A stretch of DNA of 32,971 nt from Bacillus subtilis subsp. subtilis (GCA_021733645.1 JAHREJ010000049.1:1-32971), one strand, 5' to 3'. Numbered from the stretch's first letter, positions 25,180 through 32,971 are shown. Notes: generated from the letters alone by a model not told the origin. Made by a program: numbers and translations.

Positions 25180-25575
25180 CATGCCAGCGGTTACGGCTCC
25201 ACCGGCGTGCTCACCACCGTTGGCGACATGCTGAAGTGGGCGCACAACCTGGTGGATGCGCGCGTGGGCGGACCAACGTTGGCGAGCTGGATGCGGACGT
25301 CCGGGAGGTTGAATGACGGCACCGAGACCGGGTACGGCGGCGGCTTGCGCCTGGCCGGTTACCGCGGCCTGGTCATGTTGAGCCACGATGGCGTGGACGG
25401 TGGCTACCGCACCGAGGCCACCCTCTTTCCGGACCAACGGCTGGCCATCGTAGCGTTGTGCAACGGCGCTACAACCTCGCCCACCGAGCTCACGCGATGC
25501 ACTTGCTCAGCGGGCAGACGATGGCGCCGACATGCAGGCACTGCCTCTGCCGCAATACAACGTCAGCGGTGGCGA
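25180..25575 (+). pseudogene. Serine beta-lactamase-like hydrolase remnant (C-terminal part, frameshifted)
   Basis: The translation from about 25185 (SGYGSTGVLTTVGDMLKWAHN.., later GLVMLSHDGVDGGYRTEATLF, FPDQRLAIVALCNG) is the C-terminal half of class-C beta-lactamase-like serine hydrolases. The N-terminal half with SxxK is missing. At about 25495 the frame breaks: the family-like continuation (DALAQRADDGADMQALPLPQ then YNVSGG) reads in the next frame. This needs one inserted base or a two-base loss in a CGCG run. The similarity fades near 25575, where the remnant overlaps the 3' end of the opposite lipoprotein gene. No functional start is visible. Confidence 0.75.
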
Positions 25576-26169
25576 GACAAATGGATTGCACGCCGGGCCA
25601 CATGCCTTCGCCTGCGCCGCCATCTCCGCCGGCGTTGGCGAGCCTGGCCCGGGAACGGCAAGCTGTGTCCTGAAGGGGTGGCGAGCCAGCAACCAGGCCT
25701 GCTGGCGTTCCAGCAACGCCCGGGATTCGGTATCGCGATTGGTCACCGATATCCAGCGCTCATAATCGTGGATCGTGTCGTAGAGGCCGACCACCACGAT
25801 CTCGCCAATGTAGGTGGTGGCCCCTGGCTGGACCTCAAAGGTCAGCGCGTCTTCTTCCTGTATGGAGCCACGGTAACCGTAGCCATGCTCGGTGAGGTAA
25901 CCCAGGTAGTAGCGCCCGCCCTTCATCCGCAGCGCGGCCAGGCCGGCGCGGCAGCCGACCTCAGTTTCGGAGCGGCGCTCTGGGAACGCACCGTTGGAGC
26001 GCACCCCACTGGCAAACAGCGTGACGTAGTTGATGTTGCTTTGGCAGTTCATGGACAGCACCACCACCCCCTCGTCGGCCGCCAGCGGAACGTCCGGCCG
26101 GGCAATGGTAGAGGCGCAGCCCGACACCAGCAGACAGGCAATCAGCGCACCGATCGACATCCATTCCAT
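25507..26169 (-). CDS. Lipoprotein downstream of arsC (DUF2846-like)
   Basis: 220 residues with a lipoprotein signal (MSIGALIACLLVSGC, lipobox VSGC). The mature part has VVVLSMNCQSNINYVTLF, then ALTFEVQPGATTYIGEIVVVG. This last motif recalls DUF2846-type outer-membrane lipoproteins. The start ATG shares one base with the arsC stop (TGATG), so translation is coupled, although the product has no known link to arsenic. The last 20-odd residues (after CGPACNPF) are encoded in DNA that overlaps the hydrolase remnant on the other strand. The natural C-terminus may therefore have been replaced at a recombination joint. Confidence 0.75.
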   Translation of the reverse strand: MEWMSIGALIACLLVSGCASTIARPDVPLAADEGVVVLSMNCQSNINYVTLFASGVRSNGAFPERRSETEVGCRAGLAALRMKGGRYYLGYLTEHGYGYRGSIQEEDALTFEVQPGATTYIGEIVVVGLYDTIHDYERWISVTNRDTESRALLERQQAWLLARHPFRTQLAVPGPGSPTPAEMAAQAKACGPACNPFVSPPLTLYCGRGSACMSAPSSAR

Positions 26170-26630
26170 CAGGCTGGCTTCCCGGATTTTTGCGGAGCAT
26201 AGCGTTCAGCATCGCACCGCGCCAGCGACAGGGGCGGGCTGACCACTTCCCCGTCCTCCTTGGTGAAGGGGGTGCGCATCGCGGGAAGAATCTCCAGCAC
26301 CACCTCCGACGGCCGGCACAGCCGTGTACCCCGATCGGTCTGTACGAATGGCCGATTGATCAGGATCGGGTTGGCCAGCATTGCCTCAAGCAACGCCTCA
26401 TCATCCAGGGTGATGTCGTCCAGCCCCAGCGCCAGGTAGGGCGTGTCCTTCTGCCGGAGGACATCACGCACCCTCAGCCCGGCCGCTGCAATCAGCGCAA
26501 CCAGTCTGTGTCGGCTCGGCGGGTGGATCAGGTAGTCAATCACCTCCGGCGTGCCCCCCGTATGCCGGATGAGCGCCAGCGTATTGCGTGACGTTGCGCA
26601 CCGGGGGTTGTGATAGATGACCGTCTTCAT
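26169..26630 (-). CDS. arsC: Arsenate reductase, glutaredoxin-dependent ArsC
   Basis: 153 residues. Reduces arsenate to arsenite with glutathione/glutaredoxin in the cytoplasm, giving the substrate for the Acr3 pump. The match to the R773-type ArsC family is clear: catalytic Cys11 in [14 protein letters not shown], then [15 protein letters not shown], the Arg in [18 protein letters not shown] and the [14 protein letters not shown] segment with the oxyanion-binding arginines. The end [20 protein letters not shown] is a little longer than usual. The ATG overlaps the arsH stop by 4 nt (ATGA). Confidence 0.95.
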   Translation of the reverse strand: MKTVIYHNPRCATSRNTLALIRHTGGTPEVIDYLIHPPSRHRLVALIAAAGLRVRDVLRQKDTPYLALGLDDITLDDEALLEAMLANPILINRPFVQTDRGTRLCRPSEVVLEILPAMRTPFTKEDGEVVSPPLSLARCDAERYAPQKSGKPA

Positions 26631-27364
26631 GCCGTGTCCTGCTTCAGCATCGTCTCCACGACGCCGGCCGACGCAGCCAGCGCAGCGGCCTCCACCGCGC
26701 CCTTGCGTTCGCTGTAGCGGTCCACCAGGTAGTCGCTGCGCCCGCGCACCAGCAGGGTGAACTTGACCAACTCCTCCATGACATCCACCACGCGATCGTA
26801 ATAGGCCGATGGCTTCATCCGTCCCGCGTCGTCGAATTCCTGCCACGCCCTGGCCACCGACGACTGGTTGGGAATGGTCACCATGCGCATCCAACGGCCC
26901 AGCACCCGCAGCGCGTTGACCACGTTGAAGGACTGCGAACCACCACACACCTGCATCACCGCCAGCGTGCGTCCCTGGGTGGGGCGCACGCTGCCCTCCT
27001 CCAACGGCAACCAATCGATCTGGTTCTTGAACACCGCCGTGAGGGTGCCGTGGCGTTCGGGGCTGATCCAGACCTGGCCTTCGGACCACAGCGACGCCTG
27101 GCGCAGCGCCTGCACCTTGGGATGGCTGGCCGGCACCGTATCCAGCATCGGCAAGTCGTGCGGGTCGAACAGCTGGGTGTCGGCCCCAAGGTGTTCGAGC
27201 AACCGCTGGGCCTCAAGCGCCAGCTTCCGGCTGAACGATTGCGGCCGTAGCGAGCCATACAGAATCAGGATACGGGGGCGGTGGGCAGGCGCCACGGCGG
27301 TGTCCAGCCTGTCGGCCGAGGGGGCGGTCAACGCGCCCGGGGTCAGATTGGGGAGGGCAAGCAT
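26627..27364 (-). CDS. arsH: ArsH, NADPH-dependent FMN reductase / organoarsenical oxidase
   Basis: 245 residues. ArsH proteins are flavodoxin-like flavoenzymes that oxidise trivalent methyl- and aryl-arsenicals to less toxic forms. Visible hallmarks: [20 protein letters not shown] (FMN phosphate loop), [31 protein letters not shown], the [18 protein letters not shown] segment and [20 protein letters not shown]. First gene of the leftward ars operon; arsC follows with an ATGA overlap. Starts 38 bp from divergent arsR. No strong SD before the start, so the leader is very short. Confidence 0.95.
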   Translation of the reverse strand: MLALPNLTPGALTAPSADRLDTAVAPAHRPRILILYGSLRPQSFSRKLALEAQRLLEHLGADTQLFDPHDLPMLDTVPASHPKVQALRQASLWSEGQVWISPERHGTLTAVFKNQIDWLPLEEGSVRPTQGRTLAVMQVCGGSQSFNVVNALRVLGRWMRMVTIPNQSSVARAWQEFDDAGRMKPSAYYDRVVDVMEELVKFTLLVRGRSDYLVDRYSERKGAVEAAALAASAGVVETMLKQDTA

Positions 27365-27367
27365 GGG

Positions 27368-27402
27368 TTGTCCAGTGACTATCTTTCCATTATTCTAGAA
27401 TC
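27368..27402. promoter_or_regulatory. Divergent ars promoter with ArsR-type palindrome
   Basis: Rightward: TTGTCC (27368-27373), 17-bp spacer, TATTCT (27391-27396). Transcription would begin at or next to the arsR ATG (27403), making arsR leaderless. Leftward: TAGAAT (27401-27396) as -10 for arsH, with TTGCGG 18 bp upstream. The perfect 10-bp palindrome ATTCTAGAAT (27392-27401) covers both -10 boxes and is the obvious ArsR operator, so one repressor could silence both directions. Confidence 0.7.
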
Positions 27403-27714
27403 ATGGAACATAAGACCGCAACACATGCCCTCGCCGCACTGGGCCACGCCACCCGTCTGTCCATCTTCCGCCTGCTGGTGCAGGCCGGCCGTGGCGGCAA
27501 GCTTGCCGGCGACATTGCCCACGCGCTCGCGCTGCCCGGTGCCACCCTGTCCTTCCATCTCAAGGAACTGAGTGCAGCCGGGCTGATCCATGCCGAACAA
27601 CGCGGCCGCACCATCTGCTACCGGGCCGAGTTCGCCGCGATGAATGCCCTTGTGGCCTACCTCACCGAGAACTGCTGCGCCGACGATCAGGCTTGCGATC
27701 GTCCCGGCTGCTGA
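27403..27714 (+). CDS. arsR: ArsR/SmtB-family arsenite-responsive repressor
   Basis: 103 residues. Winged-helix repressor: ALGHATRLSIFRLLVQAG, recognition helix region ALPGATLSFHLKELSAAGLI, wing EQRGRTICYRAEF. The arsenite site is not the classic CVC of plasmid R773 ArsR. The C-terminus instead has C91, C92, C98 and C103 (ENCCADDQACDRPGC), the arrangement of AfArsR from Acidithiobacillus ferrooxidans, where a CC pair and a third Cys six residues on bind As(III). The gene has no SD and probably starts leaderless. acr3 follows 18 nt later. Confidence 0.95.
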   Translation: MEHKTATHALAALGHATRLSIFRLLVQAGRGGKLAGDIAHALALPGATLSFHLKELSAAGLIHAEQRGRTICYRAEFAAMNALVAYLTENCCADDQACDRPGC

Positions 27715-27732
27715 CCGGCCCGATGACGCACC

Positions 27733-28782
27733 ATGCCTACTGAACCGTCGCGCCTGTCCTTCCTGGATCGATATCTCACCGTGTGGATCTTCGCGGCCAT
27801 GGCGCTGGGCGTTGGCCTGGGCGGGCTGTTCCCCTCCGTGCCGGCCTCGCTCAACGGCCTGACAGTTGGCTCAACCAACCTTGCAATCGCCATCGGGCTG
27901 ATCCTGATGATGTACCCGCCGCTGGCCAAGGTGAAGTACGAGGCGCTCCCGCAGGTCTTCGCGGACAAGCGCGTGCTGCTGCTGTCGCTGCTGCAGAACT
28001 GGATCATCGGTCCCTTCCTGATGTTCGGCCTGGCGGTGCTGTTCCTTGGCGACTCGCCCGAATACATGACCGGTCTGATCCTGATCGGCCTGGCACGCTG
28101 CATTGCGATGGTGCTGGTCTGGAACCAGCTTGCACGCGGCGACAGCCAGTATGTCGCCGGGCTGGTGGCGTTCAACTCGCTGTTCCAGATTGCATTGTTT
28201 GGCGTCTACGCGTGGTTCTTCCTGTCCTGGCTGCCGCCGATGTTCGGGCTGCAGGGCAGCCGCATCACGGCCGACGTCTGGACCATCGCCGAGGCCGTGC
28301 TGATCTACCTGGGCATTCCATTCCTGGCCGGTTTCCTGACGCGCCGCTGGCTACAGGCGCGCAAGGGGGTGCGCTGGTATGAAAACACCTTCCTGCCGGC
28401 CATCGGCCCGATCACGTTGGCCGCGCTGTTGTTCACCATCGTGGCCATGTTCACCCTGAAGGGAGGCGACGTGCTGCGCCTTCCACTGGACGCGGTGCGC
28501 ATCGCGATTCCGCTGGTGCTGTACTTCATCATCCAGTTCGTCGTCAGTTTCTTCATGGGCAGGCTGATTGCCAAGGACTACCCGCGCACCACGGCGATCG
28601 CCTTCACTGCGGCGGGCAACAACTTCGAGCTGGCCATCGCCGTGGCCATCACCACGTTCGGCCTGGCCTCGCCGGTTGCCTTCGCTGCGGTCATCGGTCC
28701 ACTGGTGGAGGTGCCGGTGTTGATCCTGCTGGTGCAGGTTGCGTTGTGGCTGGGGAAGCGCGTTTTTCCTGCACGCGCGTAA
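27733..28782 (+). CDS. acr3: Acr3 arsenite efflux permease
   Basis: 349 residues with about ten transmembrane helices; it pumps arsenite (and often antimonite) out through the inner membrane using the proton gradient. Family residues are present: Cys123 in [18 protein letters not shown] and Glu299 in the helix [14 protein letters not shown], both needed in characterised Acr3 proteins. It also has [16 protein letters not shown] and the [13 protein letters not shown] ending. Sometimes labelled arsB, but not related to the ArsB family proper. Cotranscribed with arsR. Confidence 0.95.
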   Translation: MPTEPSRLSFLDRYLTVWIFAAMALGVGLGGLFPSVPASLNGLTVGSTNLAIAIGLILMMYPPLAKVKYEALPQVFADKRVLLLSLLQNWIIGPFLMFGLAVLFLGDSPEYMTGLILIGLARCIAMVLVWNQLARGDSQYVAGLVAFNSLFQIALFGVYAWFFLSWLPPMFGLQGSRITADVWTIAEAVLIYLGIPFLAGFLTRRWLQARKGVRWYENTFLPAIGPITLAALLFTIVAMFTLKGGDVLRLPLDAVRIAIPLVLYFIIQFVVSFFMGRLIAKDYPRTTAIAFTAAGNNFELAIAVAITTFGLASPVAFAAVIGPLVEVPVLILLVQVALWLGKRVFPARA

Positions 28783-28887
28783 CGCCTGCGCCTGGCCGCC
28801 TGGAAACACGGCAGGTCTGCCCGCGGTGTACAGCGCCAATGCCGGGCTTGATCGCGTCCACAAGCGGGACGCGGCATGGGGCGACGA

Positions 28888-29511
28888 CTAGCGCCATGCG
28901 TACAGGAGGTAGGTGGCGGCAAAAATCACCGCATAGAAGGAAGCCACGCGGGGCGCCGTCGTCAGGACGCACGAAAACATGTTTGCGCCTGTCAGCGGCG
29001 GTTCCGCACGACGAACAAACGTGTTCAGGACTGAGATGACCACAGCGAGGATCACGAAAACGACGAACATCATGAGAATTGCCCACATGTTCGAACCGGT
29101 CATCTGATTGGACCAATAGGCGTCAAAGGCCAGGAACACCACGGCAGACAAGATCGTGATAACCGCGCCGACCACCCAAAGGCCCAGGTCGCCGGCAAGG
29201 CGACGAACAACGCCACCCAGCTTGCCGATGCACGTTGACTGACCCCAATGATCCGGGGAGACGCGCTCCAGGTCTTTGAGAAGCAGCGCCACGGCAGAAA
29301 GAACAATGGCACCTACACCAATGGCATTCACCAACGGCGTCAGTGAGTCTGCCACCCGTTGAAAATAGGCGATGCTGGTGAACTGTTCGCTGCGGCTGGC
29401 GTGGTAGGTCGCCAGGCCGGCCACTGACGCCCAGATCAACACGCGAAACAGAATGTCCCGGTGCAGCCTGCCCTTGAGATAGTCATCAAATGCGTTCTTG
29501 TCCGTCGCCAT
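28888..29511 (-). CDS. Polytopic membrane protein, unrecognised family
   Basis: 207 residues from the ATG at 29511, preceded by a strong GGGAGG ribosome site. After a charged N-terminus (MATDKNAFDDYLKGRLHRD) there are about five hydrophobic segments: ILFRVLIWASVAGLATY, NAIGVGAIVLSAVALLL, LGLWVVGAVITILSAVVFLAF, MWAILMMFVVFVILAVVISVL and FYAVIFAATYLLYAW. The gene overlaps the upstream membrane-protein gene by 26 nt. Base composition is slightly less GC-rich than the ars genes. No family recognised. Confidence 0.7.
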   Translation of the reverse strand: MATDKNAFDDYLKGRLHRDILFRVLIWASVAGLATYHASRSEQFTSIAYFQRVADSLTPLVNAIGVGAIVLSAVALLLKDLERVSPDHWGQSTCIGKLGGVVRRLAGDLGLWVVGAVITILSAVVFLAFDAYWSNQMTGSNMWAILMMFVVFVILAVVISVLNTFVRRAEPPLTGANMFSCVLTTAPRVASFYAVIFAATYLLYAWR

Positions 29512-29989
29512 TTTTCCTCCCTGCACCGCCAGCGCCTTGCCCATCGTCCACCGCGCGGTACGCGGCCGCCCTGATCCCGCACCTGCGCGCCCTCAGCATC
29601 CGGCCCACCAAGGCACCACAGAGCGACGAGCCCATTGCCAGCGTCACTTCCAGGGCCAGCAGAAACAGCGGGCGCTCAATCCCGCCGATCAGCCATGACA
29701 GGCGCCCGATGATCAGCTCCGTTGCAATGAATGACAGGGCCACGGCCAGAAGAAATCCCTGCGGGCGCCAGAATGCAAACAGGCCGCATACCAGAAACGT
29801 GGCGGCGCCATTGAGCACATGGGAAAGAACCTCGCGCCAAACCGGGCCGACTGCCTGAATCACCTCGTCCTCGAAGAACCCTGCTGGCACGCCCACCAGC
29901 AATGCTGCCACGCATAACGCACCGGTTTGAAGGGCGACGCCCTGTAGAAAACCGGCCCAGCCCGGTGTCATCGAGCCCACATCATTCAC
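29486..29989 (-). CDS. Polytopic membrane protein, unrecognised family
   Basis: 167 residues from a GTG at 29989 with AGGA 7 nt upstream. Four hydrophobic segments: QTGALCVAALLVGVPAGFF, LNGAATFLVCGLFAFW, GFLLAVALSFIATELII and LFLLALEVTLAMGSSLCGAL. The C-terminal tail is polar and Gly-rich. It overlaps the start of the next membrane-protein gene by 26 nt, so both are probably made together. Function unknown. Confidence 0.68.
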   Translation of the reverse strand: MNDVGSMTPGWAGFLQGVALQTGALCVAALLVGVPAGFFEDEVIQAVGPVWREVLSHVLNGAATFLVCGLFAFWRPQGFLLAVALSFIATELIIGRLSWLIGGIERPLFLLALEVTLAMGSSLCGALVGRMLRARRCGIRAAAYRAVDDGQGAGGAGRKNGDGQERI

Positions 29990-30121
29990 GCTGCAATCCT
30001 GTGCCAGGCCTTGTTGATCCTCACCATCATGCCACCGGAACGGCCGCGTCAGTCATCGCACCAAAACGCGCCACCAGACGGTCCACGAATGATCGCACCG
30101 AGGGCAGCAGGTGCCTGCGAC

Positions 30122-30184
30122 CGACCCGGACGGCACGGGCCATCCGGGTCGCCCCGGCACCGGTTGCCGCGTGACGCGTGCCGG
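30122..30184 (-). terminator. Two tandem inverted repeats after the DUF4239 gene
   Basis: Directly beyond the stop at 30187: CCGGCAC (30154-30160)/GTGCCGG (30178-30184) with a 17-nt loop, then CGACCCGGA (30122-30130)/TCCGGGTCG (30143-30151) with a 12-nt loop. Both stems are perfect. No U-tract follows, so a factor-dependent or stabilising role is as likely as intrinsic termination. Confidence 0.45.
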
Positions 30185-30186
30185 CC

Positions 30187-30966
30187 TCAGTGCATGCTCT
30201 CCCCCAGTTCCACCAGCACCTGATCGGCGGCATCCACGCGGATGAAGCCCAGCCGCGGGAACTCCAGGTCGACGATCACATACACGGTCAGCGCCAGGAT
30301 CGCGCCGAACATCACCGTATGCAGCCAGCTGCGCTGGCGCTGTACAGCCGTGCCGTAGCCCACCAGCAGCGCCCCGATCACGCTCAATCCACCCAGCAAC
30401 AGGAAGATCACCGCCGGCGGATGGTTGCGGGCCGCCGTGGCGCGGGTGGTGGTGATGTCAATCATGTCATTCAGGGCGGGCAGCAACAGCATGGGGGCCT
30501 GCGGCGCGGCGTCGGGCTGCCGGGAGGCGGTTACCGCGCCGGTCCATAGCTGCTGTTGAAGCCGGGTTGCCGCCGTCTGCCGCTGTTGGCTGAGCACGGG
30601 GTCGGCCACGTCCTGGTAGGCCTTGGCGCGCACCGCCACGTACTGGCGGAACAGGTCGCGCAGGGGGCCCTGCGCGTCGGCTCCCAGCAGATCCACGCGC
30701 AGGTACGCCGTGCCGATGGCGTTGGCCTCGGCGGTGATGAGGTGGCGACGATCCTCGAACCGCGACGCCGCCCCGGAGAAGGTGAAGGCGATCAGCAGCC
30801 CAAGCAGCCCGAACACGGCGGCTTCGGCGGCGGCCGCACCTTTGGTGGGGTCATCCGGGTCGCGCCGGAGCCTGGCCAGGCCCAGGCGACGCCCCACTTC
30901 GGCGGCGAGCAGGATGGCCGCGAACAAACCCAGTGCTACCAGCGCTGCAACCCGTTCGAAGTCCAT
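30187..30966 (-). CDS. DUF4239-type (bestrophin-like) membrane protein
   Basis: 259 residues. Two N-terminal TM segments (VAALVALGLFAAILLAAEVGR and the LLGLLIAFTFSGAASRFEDRR region), a cytoplasmic helical stretch with ITAEANAIGTAYLRVDLL, then two C-terminal TM segments (VIFLLLGGLSVIGALLVGY; MFGAILALTVYVIVDLEFPRLGFIR). GLLIAFTFSGAA...R.D.R and the EANAIGTAYLR motif are typical of DUF4239, sometimes called bestrophin-like. AGGGA stands 8 nt before the ATG. Channel activity has not been shown for this family. Confidence 0.82.
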   Translation of the reverse strand: MDFERVAALVALGLFAAILLAAEVGRRLGLARLRRDPDDPTKGAAAAEAAVFGLLGLLIAFTFSGAASRFEDRRHLITAEANAIGTAYLRVDLLGADAQGPLRDLFRQYVAVRAKAYQDVADPVLSQQRQTAATRLQQQLWTGAVTASRQPDAAPQAPMLLLPALNDMIDITTTRATAARNHPPAVIFLLLGGLSVIGALLVGYGTAVQRQRSWLHTVMFGAILALTVYVIVDLEFPRLGFIRVDAADQVLVELGESMH

Positions 30967-31052
30967 CCGGCATTCCCTGCGACGGGCAGTGGCGGGGGCC
31001 GCCCTGCTCCAGGTGCAGTGAATCGCCCCGGCAGCCCCGCGTCAATGCTGTT

Positions 31053-31087
31053 GCGCCCGGCCGGAGGGGTCAGCCGCCGGCCGGCGC
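31053..31087 (-). terminator. GC-rich hairpin across the dehydrogenase stop codon
   Basis: An 11-bp stem with one bulged C (GCGCCCGGCCGG at 31053-31064 with CCGGCCGGCGC at 31077-31087) encloses a 12-nt loop carrying the stop codon. No U-tract follows. Possible 3'-end structure of the transcript. Confidence 0.35.
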
Positions 31088-32383
31088 AGCCACCGGGGTG
31101 ATGCGCCAGACCGTGTTGGCCAGGTCATCGGCCACGATCACCGCACCACGGGGGTCCAACGAGACTCCGACCGGGCGGCCACGGGTTCTGCCATCGTCGC
31201 CACGGAACCCTGCGGCGAAATCGACCGGGTCGCCGGCCGGGCGCCCATCGCGGAACGGCACGAACACCACCTTGTACCCCACCGGCGGGTTGCGGTTCCA
31301 ACTCCCGTGCTCACCCACGAACACGCCGTCGGCGAACGCCGGCCCCATCGCCGCCGACGAGAACGTTACCCCCAGCGCAGCCACGTGCGAGCCCAGCGCG
31401 TAATCCGGGGCGATGGCCGTTGCCACCTTCTGTGGGTTCTGCGGCATCACCCGCACATCCACGTGCTTGCCCCAGTAACTGTAGGGCCAGCCGTAGAACG
31501 CGCCTTCGCGCACCGAGGTGAGGTAGTCAGGCACCAGGTTCGGGCCGATTTCATCGCGCTCGTTCACCACCGCCCACAGCACCCCCGTGCCCGGCTGCAC
31601 GGCCAGCGCGGTGGGATTGCGCAGGCCGGTGGCATACACCTTGTGCGCACCGGTCTGTGCATCCACCTGCCACACCTGCGCGCGGTCGATTTCCACGGCC
31701 ATGCCGCGCTCGGTGATGTTGCTGTTGGACCCGATGCCCACGTACAGGTAGCGCCCGTCCGCACTGGCGGCCAGTGATTTGGTCCAGTGATGGTTGATGG
31801 CCGCCGGCAGGTCGGTGACTTTGCGCGGCGCCGCGCTGGCCCGGGTCTGGCCCGGCTGGTAGTCAAAACGCACCAGTGCATCCTGGTTGGCCACGTACAG
31901 CGCGTTGCCGATCAATGCCAACCCATAGGGCGCATTGAGCTGATCGGCGAACACGGTCTTCAGTTCGTAGACGCCATCGCCATCGGCGTCACGCAGCAGT
32001 GTGAGGCGGTTGCCGCTCTTCACCGCGGTGTTGCCCTTGGCTTTGATCCTGCCGGCGATGACATCCTTGGGCTTGAGGTTGGGGGCGCTGCCACCGCGTC
32101 CTTCGGCCACCAGGATGTCGCCGTTGGGAAGCACCAGGGTCTGGCGTGGAATGGCCAGGCCGGTGGCGATGGCTGAGATGCGGTAGCCGCTGGGCACGGT
32201 AGGCGTGCGATCGCCCCAACTGGCCGGCTTGGCGATGGTCATGTCCGGCATCAGGGTGCGATTGGGCGCGGGCATGCTCGGGTTGGCGCCGTACTGCTCA
32301 AGCTCGGGCGCCTTGTTGCTGCATGCCGCCAGTGCCGCGGCCAGTACCGATACCGCCAGTAGTCCGGTGGATTGACGCTTCAT
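31070..32383 (-). CDS. Sorbosone/glucose dehydrogenase-like beta-propeller lipoprotein
   Basis: 437 residues from the ATG at 32383 (GGAGG 7 nt upstream). A lipoprotein signal (STGLLAVSVLAAALAAC, lipobox LAAC) anchors it in the envelope. The rest is the GSDH-type propeller of PQQ-dependent sugar dehydrogenases: GLAIPRQTLVLPNGDILVAEG, DADGDGVYELKTVF, LNAPYGLALIGNALYVAN, the HHWTKSLAASADGRYLYVGIGS motif, YATGLRNPTALAVQPG, WPYSYWG and FVGEHGSWNR. It could oxidise sugars or sugar-like substrates in the periplasm. The upstream DUF2231 gene overlaps its start by 4 nt. Confidence 0.88.
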   Translation of the reverse strand: MKRQSTGLLAVSVLAAALAACSNKAPELEQYGANPSMPAPNRTLMPDMTIAKPASWGDRTPTVPSGYRISAIATGLAIPRQTLVLPNGDILVAEGRGGSAPNLKPKDVIAGRIKAKGNTAVKSGNRLTLLRDADGDGVYELKTVFADQLNAPYGLALIGNALYVANQDALVRFDYQPGQTRASAAPRKVTDLPAAINHHWTKSLAASADGRYLYVGIGSNSNITERGMAVEIDRAQVWQVDAQTGAHKVYATGLRNPTALAVQPGTGVLWAVVNERDEIGPNLVPDYLTSVREGAFYGWPYSYWGKHVDVRVMPQNPQKVATAIAPDYALGSHVAALGVTFSSAAMGPAFADGVFVGEHGSWNRNPPVGYKVVFVPFRDGRPAGDPVDFAAGFRGDDGRTRGRPVGVSLDPRGAVIVADDLANTVWRITPVAAPAGG

Positions 32384-32796
32384 CGTGCACCTCCCACGCG
32401 CAGGCTGGAAAATCCGATCCAGGTGGCCAGCAGGGCCAACACCGTCACGATCAGCGAAAGCACCAGTGCCATCGGCATGATCGCCCAGGCATCCCGGGCG
32501 TGATGCAGCGAATTGAAGAACCCTACGCCCCAGGTGACCACCAGAACCGCGGTGTAGACACGTGCGCGGCTGCCGCGCAGCAGGCCGACGATGGCACACA
32601 GCAGCGCCAGGGTGGTGACCACCATGCCGCCCACCAGCAACCACGCGGCGAAGTTGCTCCATTGGATTTCGTAACTGCTCCAGTAGGCGTAGTCGGCCAG
32701 CAACGCGCCCAGGAACAAGGGCAGCACGCCCCCCAGCACGGCCGCATGGAAGGGATGGATGGCCCGCAAGCGGGCCGGCAAGGCAGTCGAGTTCAC
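32380..32796 (-). CDS. DUF2231 membrane protein
   Basis: 138 residues from a GTG at 32796 with AGGAG 6 nt upstream; the longer upstream frame has no ribosome site. It begins RLRAIHPFHAAVLGGVLPLFLGALLADYAYW, the DUF2231 hallmark (histidine-proline motif at the first TM), followed by three further TM helices (FAAWLLVGGMVVTTLALLCAIVGLL; YTAVLVVTWGVGFFN; ALVLSLIVTVLALLATWIGF). Its stop overlaps the dehydrogenase start (ATGA). This pairing suggests a membrane partner or electron-transfer role, which is inference. Confidence 0.85.
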   Translation of the reverse strand: MNSTALPARLRAIHPFHAAVLGGVLPLFLGALLADYAYWSSYEIQWSNFAAWLLVGGMVVTTLALLCAIVGLLRGSRARVYTAVLVVTWGVGFFNSLHHARDAWAIMPMALVLSLIVTVLALLATWIGFSSLRVGGAR

Positions 32797-32902
32797 GGCG
32801 GTCTCCTGGTGGACGGATGTCCGGACTGCCCCGATGCTGCCATCCGGCGCGGATGGGCGATGTGATGCAACGCCGGGCGCGCGCGCCACCCCGCCTCCAG
32901 TG

Positions 32903-32971
32903 TCAGCGCGCGGGGGCGGCCAGGGGCTGGTAGGCGCCCTCGAAATCCAGATAGTCCTCATGCAGGCCCTG
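32903..32971 (-). CDS. 3' end of an unidentified protein gene (partial)
   Basis: The last 22 codons and the TGA stop of a minus-strand gene that continues beyond the window edge. The residues read QGLHEDYLDFEGAYQPLAAP-type with GC-rich third positions. Too short to assign a family. It ends about 107 nt before the DUF2231 start, in the same direction. Confidence 0.5.
   Translation of the reverse strand, partial: QGLHEDYLDFEGAYQPLAAPAR

Noticed and set aside
28810..28821. Short dyad GGCAG-GT-CTGCC after acr3
   Set aside because: The two-base loop and lack of a T-run make a terminator unlikely.

Overview
The window is high-GC, densely packed bacterial chromosome. Codon use (GC-rich third positions), typical protein families and very short or leaderless 5' ends point to a gammaproteobacterium of the Xanthomonas/Stenotrophomonas/Lysobacter group. 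This is an inference from gene content: there is no rRNA or other marker gene here. I saw no rRNA, tRNA, CRISPR array, complete insertion sequence or prophage module.

Layout. 1-1137 is the N-terminal part of an exported S9-type peptidase, cut by the window edge. A gene-poor gap with a strong hairpin follows. 1758-6935 is a giant trimeric autotransporter adhesin with a long alanine-rich stalk. 7383-14209, all on the minus strand, is a regulatory and envelope block: an EAL-domain c-di-GMP phosphodiesterase overlapped by a small winged-helix-like protein, two small lipoproteins flanking a membrane-anchored winged-helix/TPR regulator (CadC-like), and an exported S33 alpha/beta hydrolase. 14372-16761 is a LytS/LytTR-type two-component pair. 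16783-17061 is a small EF-hand-like protein. 17107-18638 is a divergent HxlR regulator/PRISE-type reductase pair. 18753-20078 is an exported acetamidase/formamidase-family protein.

20212-24890 (minus) holds a zinc-ribbon-like small protein, two overlapping membrane-protein genes, an exported PEP/pyruvate-binding ATP-grasp protein and an exported DUF5694-like protein. Around 25.2-25.6 kb lies a decayed serine beta-lactamase-like gene. It runs into the 3' end of a lipoprotein gene, which is coupled to an arsenic cluster: arsC and arsH leftward, arsR and acr3 rightward from a 38-bp divergent promoter. 28888-30966 carries three membrane-protein genes, two of them overlapping and without a recognised family. 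31070-32796 is a DUF2231 membrane protein coupled to a sorbosone/glucose dehydrogenase-like lipoprotein. The last 69 bases are the 3' end of another minus-strand gene.

The most interesting parts are: the adhesin stalk, whose repeat-length changes come only in whole heptads; a possible phase-variable C8 tract just after the start codon of the CadC-like regulator; a leader with mutually exclusive hairpins in front of the EAL phosphodiesterase; and the grouping of lipoprotein, membrane regulator, lipoprotein, phosphodiesterase and winged helix next to the adhesin, which could be an undescribed surface-sensing and adhesion-control module.
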